Assembly: GCF_021168555.1 (NCBI RefSeq)
Contig: NZ_JAJOZS010000002.1
Location: 421,307 to 485,306, forward strand
Reading direction: 5' to 3'
Length of the DNA: 64,000 bases
DNA from: Stenotrophomonas sp. MMGLT7
GTDB lineage: Bacteria > Pseudomonadota > Gammaproteobacteria > Xanthomonadales > Xanthomonadaceae
Shown piece by piece: positions 63,956 to 64,000 of this stretch. Within the stretch, counting starts at the first letter, position 1, and each line of letters begins with the position of its first letter. Under the pieces are notes generated by a model. That model was not told the DNA's origin. It saw only the letters and a list, made by a program, of their open reading frames with translations, and ran no database searches. The position numbers and the translations under genes were made by a program.

Positions 63956-64000
63956 GTAGGAGCGACTTCAGTCGCGATGGGGCTCTACCGGTAGAGCCCC
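63956..64000. repeat. REP-type inverted repeat, cut by window edge
   Basis: GTAGGAGCGACTTCAGTCGC with GATGGGGCTCTACCGG and TAGAGCCCC; the second arm continues beyond the window. It follows the kinase gene stop by 53 bases. Confidence 0.85.

Overview
The window is high-GC bacterial chromosome, most likely from the family Lysobacteraceae (Xanthomonadaceae: Lysobacter, Luteimonas, Stenotrophomonas or Xanthomonas relatives). The evidence is the abundance of very large TonB-dependent receptors, the many intergenic REP-type inverted repeats with a GTAGGAGCGACTTCAGTCGC arm, OprO/P-type porins beside organic-acid transporters, and family-typical products such as a glutaredoxin-rhodanese fusion. The genus cannot be fixed from sequence reading alone. 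I see no tRNA, rRNA, prophage, insertion sequence or CRISPR array. Only the first gene (waaA) is cut by a window edge.

Layout. 1-4.1 kb: lipopolysaccharide assembly (waaA, a lipid A acyltransferase, an O-antigen-ligase-type protein and a GT4 glycosyltransferase). 4.5-6.2 kb: a small zinc-finger protein and a SotB-type exporter with a 14-base poly-C tract in its leader. 6.4-23.1 kb: organic-acid acquisition: malic enzyme, DctA, two OprO/P porins, a DctB-like hybrid kinase with a LuxR-type regulator, a TctD/TctE pair co-transcribed with a periplasmic binding protein, a CitMHS citrate carrier and a reductase whose catalytic tyrosine is a phenylalanine. 23.3-41.2 kb: housekeeping and accessory genes (rsgA, alaA-type aminotransferase, GDSL hydrolase, methyltransferase, HxlR/quinone-reductase pair, polysaccharide deacetylase, Grx4 fusion, gltS, paired amidohydrolases, DegV, DMT exporter, phzF, MocR regulator). 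41.6-44.6 kb: a formaldehyde detoxification operon (frmR-frmA-yqcC-like-fghA) with a readable FrmR operator; its S-formylglutathione hydrolase carries an extra N-terminal domain.

The most interesting block is 44.8-59.5 kb. An ECF sigma factor and FecR anti-sigma protein precede a TonB receptor with an N-terminal signalling (STN) domain, then a periplasmic histidine phosphatase (phytase type), a secreted calcium-dependent PI-PLC-like phosphodiesterase, a second TonB receptor, a third TonB receptor and a secreted PHP-family phosphoesterase. Two transcription units in this block, PLC-receptor and receptor-PHP, start with nearly identical 36-base sequences (32 of 36 identical) containing a tandem AACGTC repeat and a TAGCTT box, each followed by a GC hairpin. 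I infer a surface system that senses, imports and dephosphorylates inositol phosphates or phosphoinositide head groups; the substrate is not proven by sequence. The window ends with a proline-rich lipoprotein made of two 84-residue repeats, a glycosyltransferase, and an OmpR-type two-component pair.

Several genes (waaA, lpxL, the hybrid kinase, rsgA) have a TAnnnT hexamer exactly six bases before ATG and no Shine-Dalgarno sequence, which suggests leaderless transcripts. Most long reverse-strand open frames opposite the genes are high-GC shadows and are not annotated.
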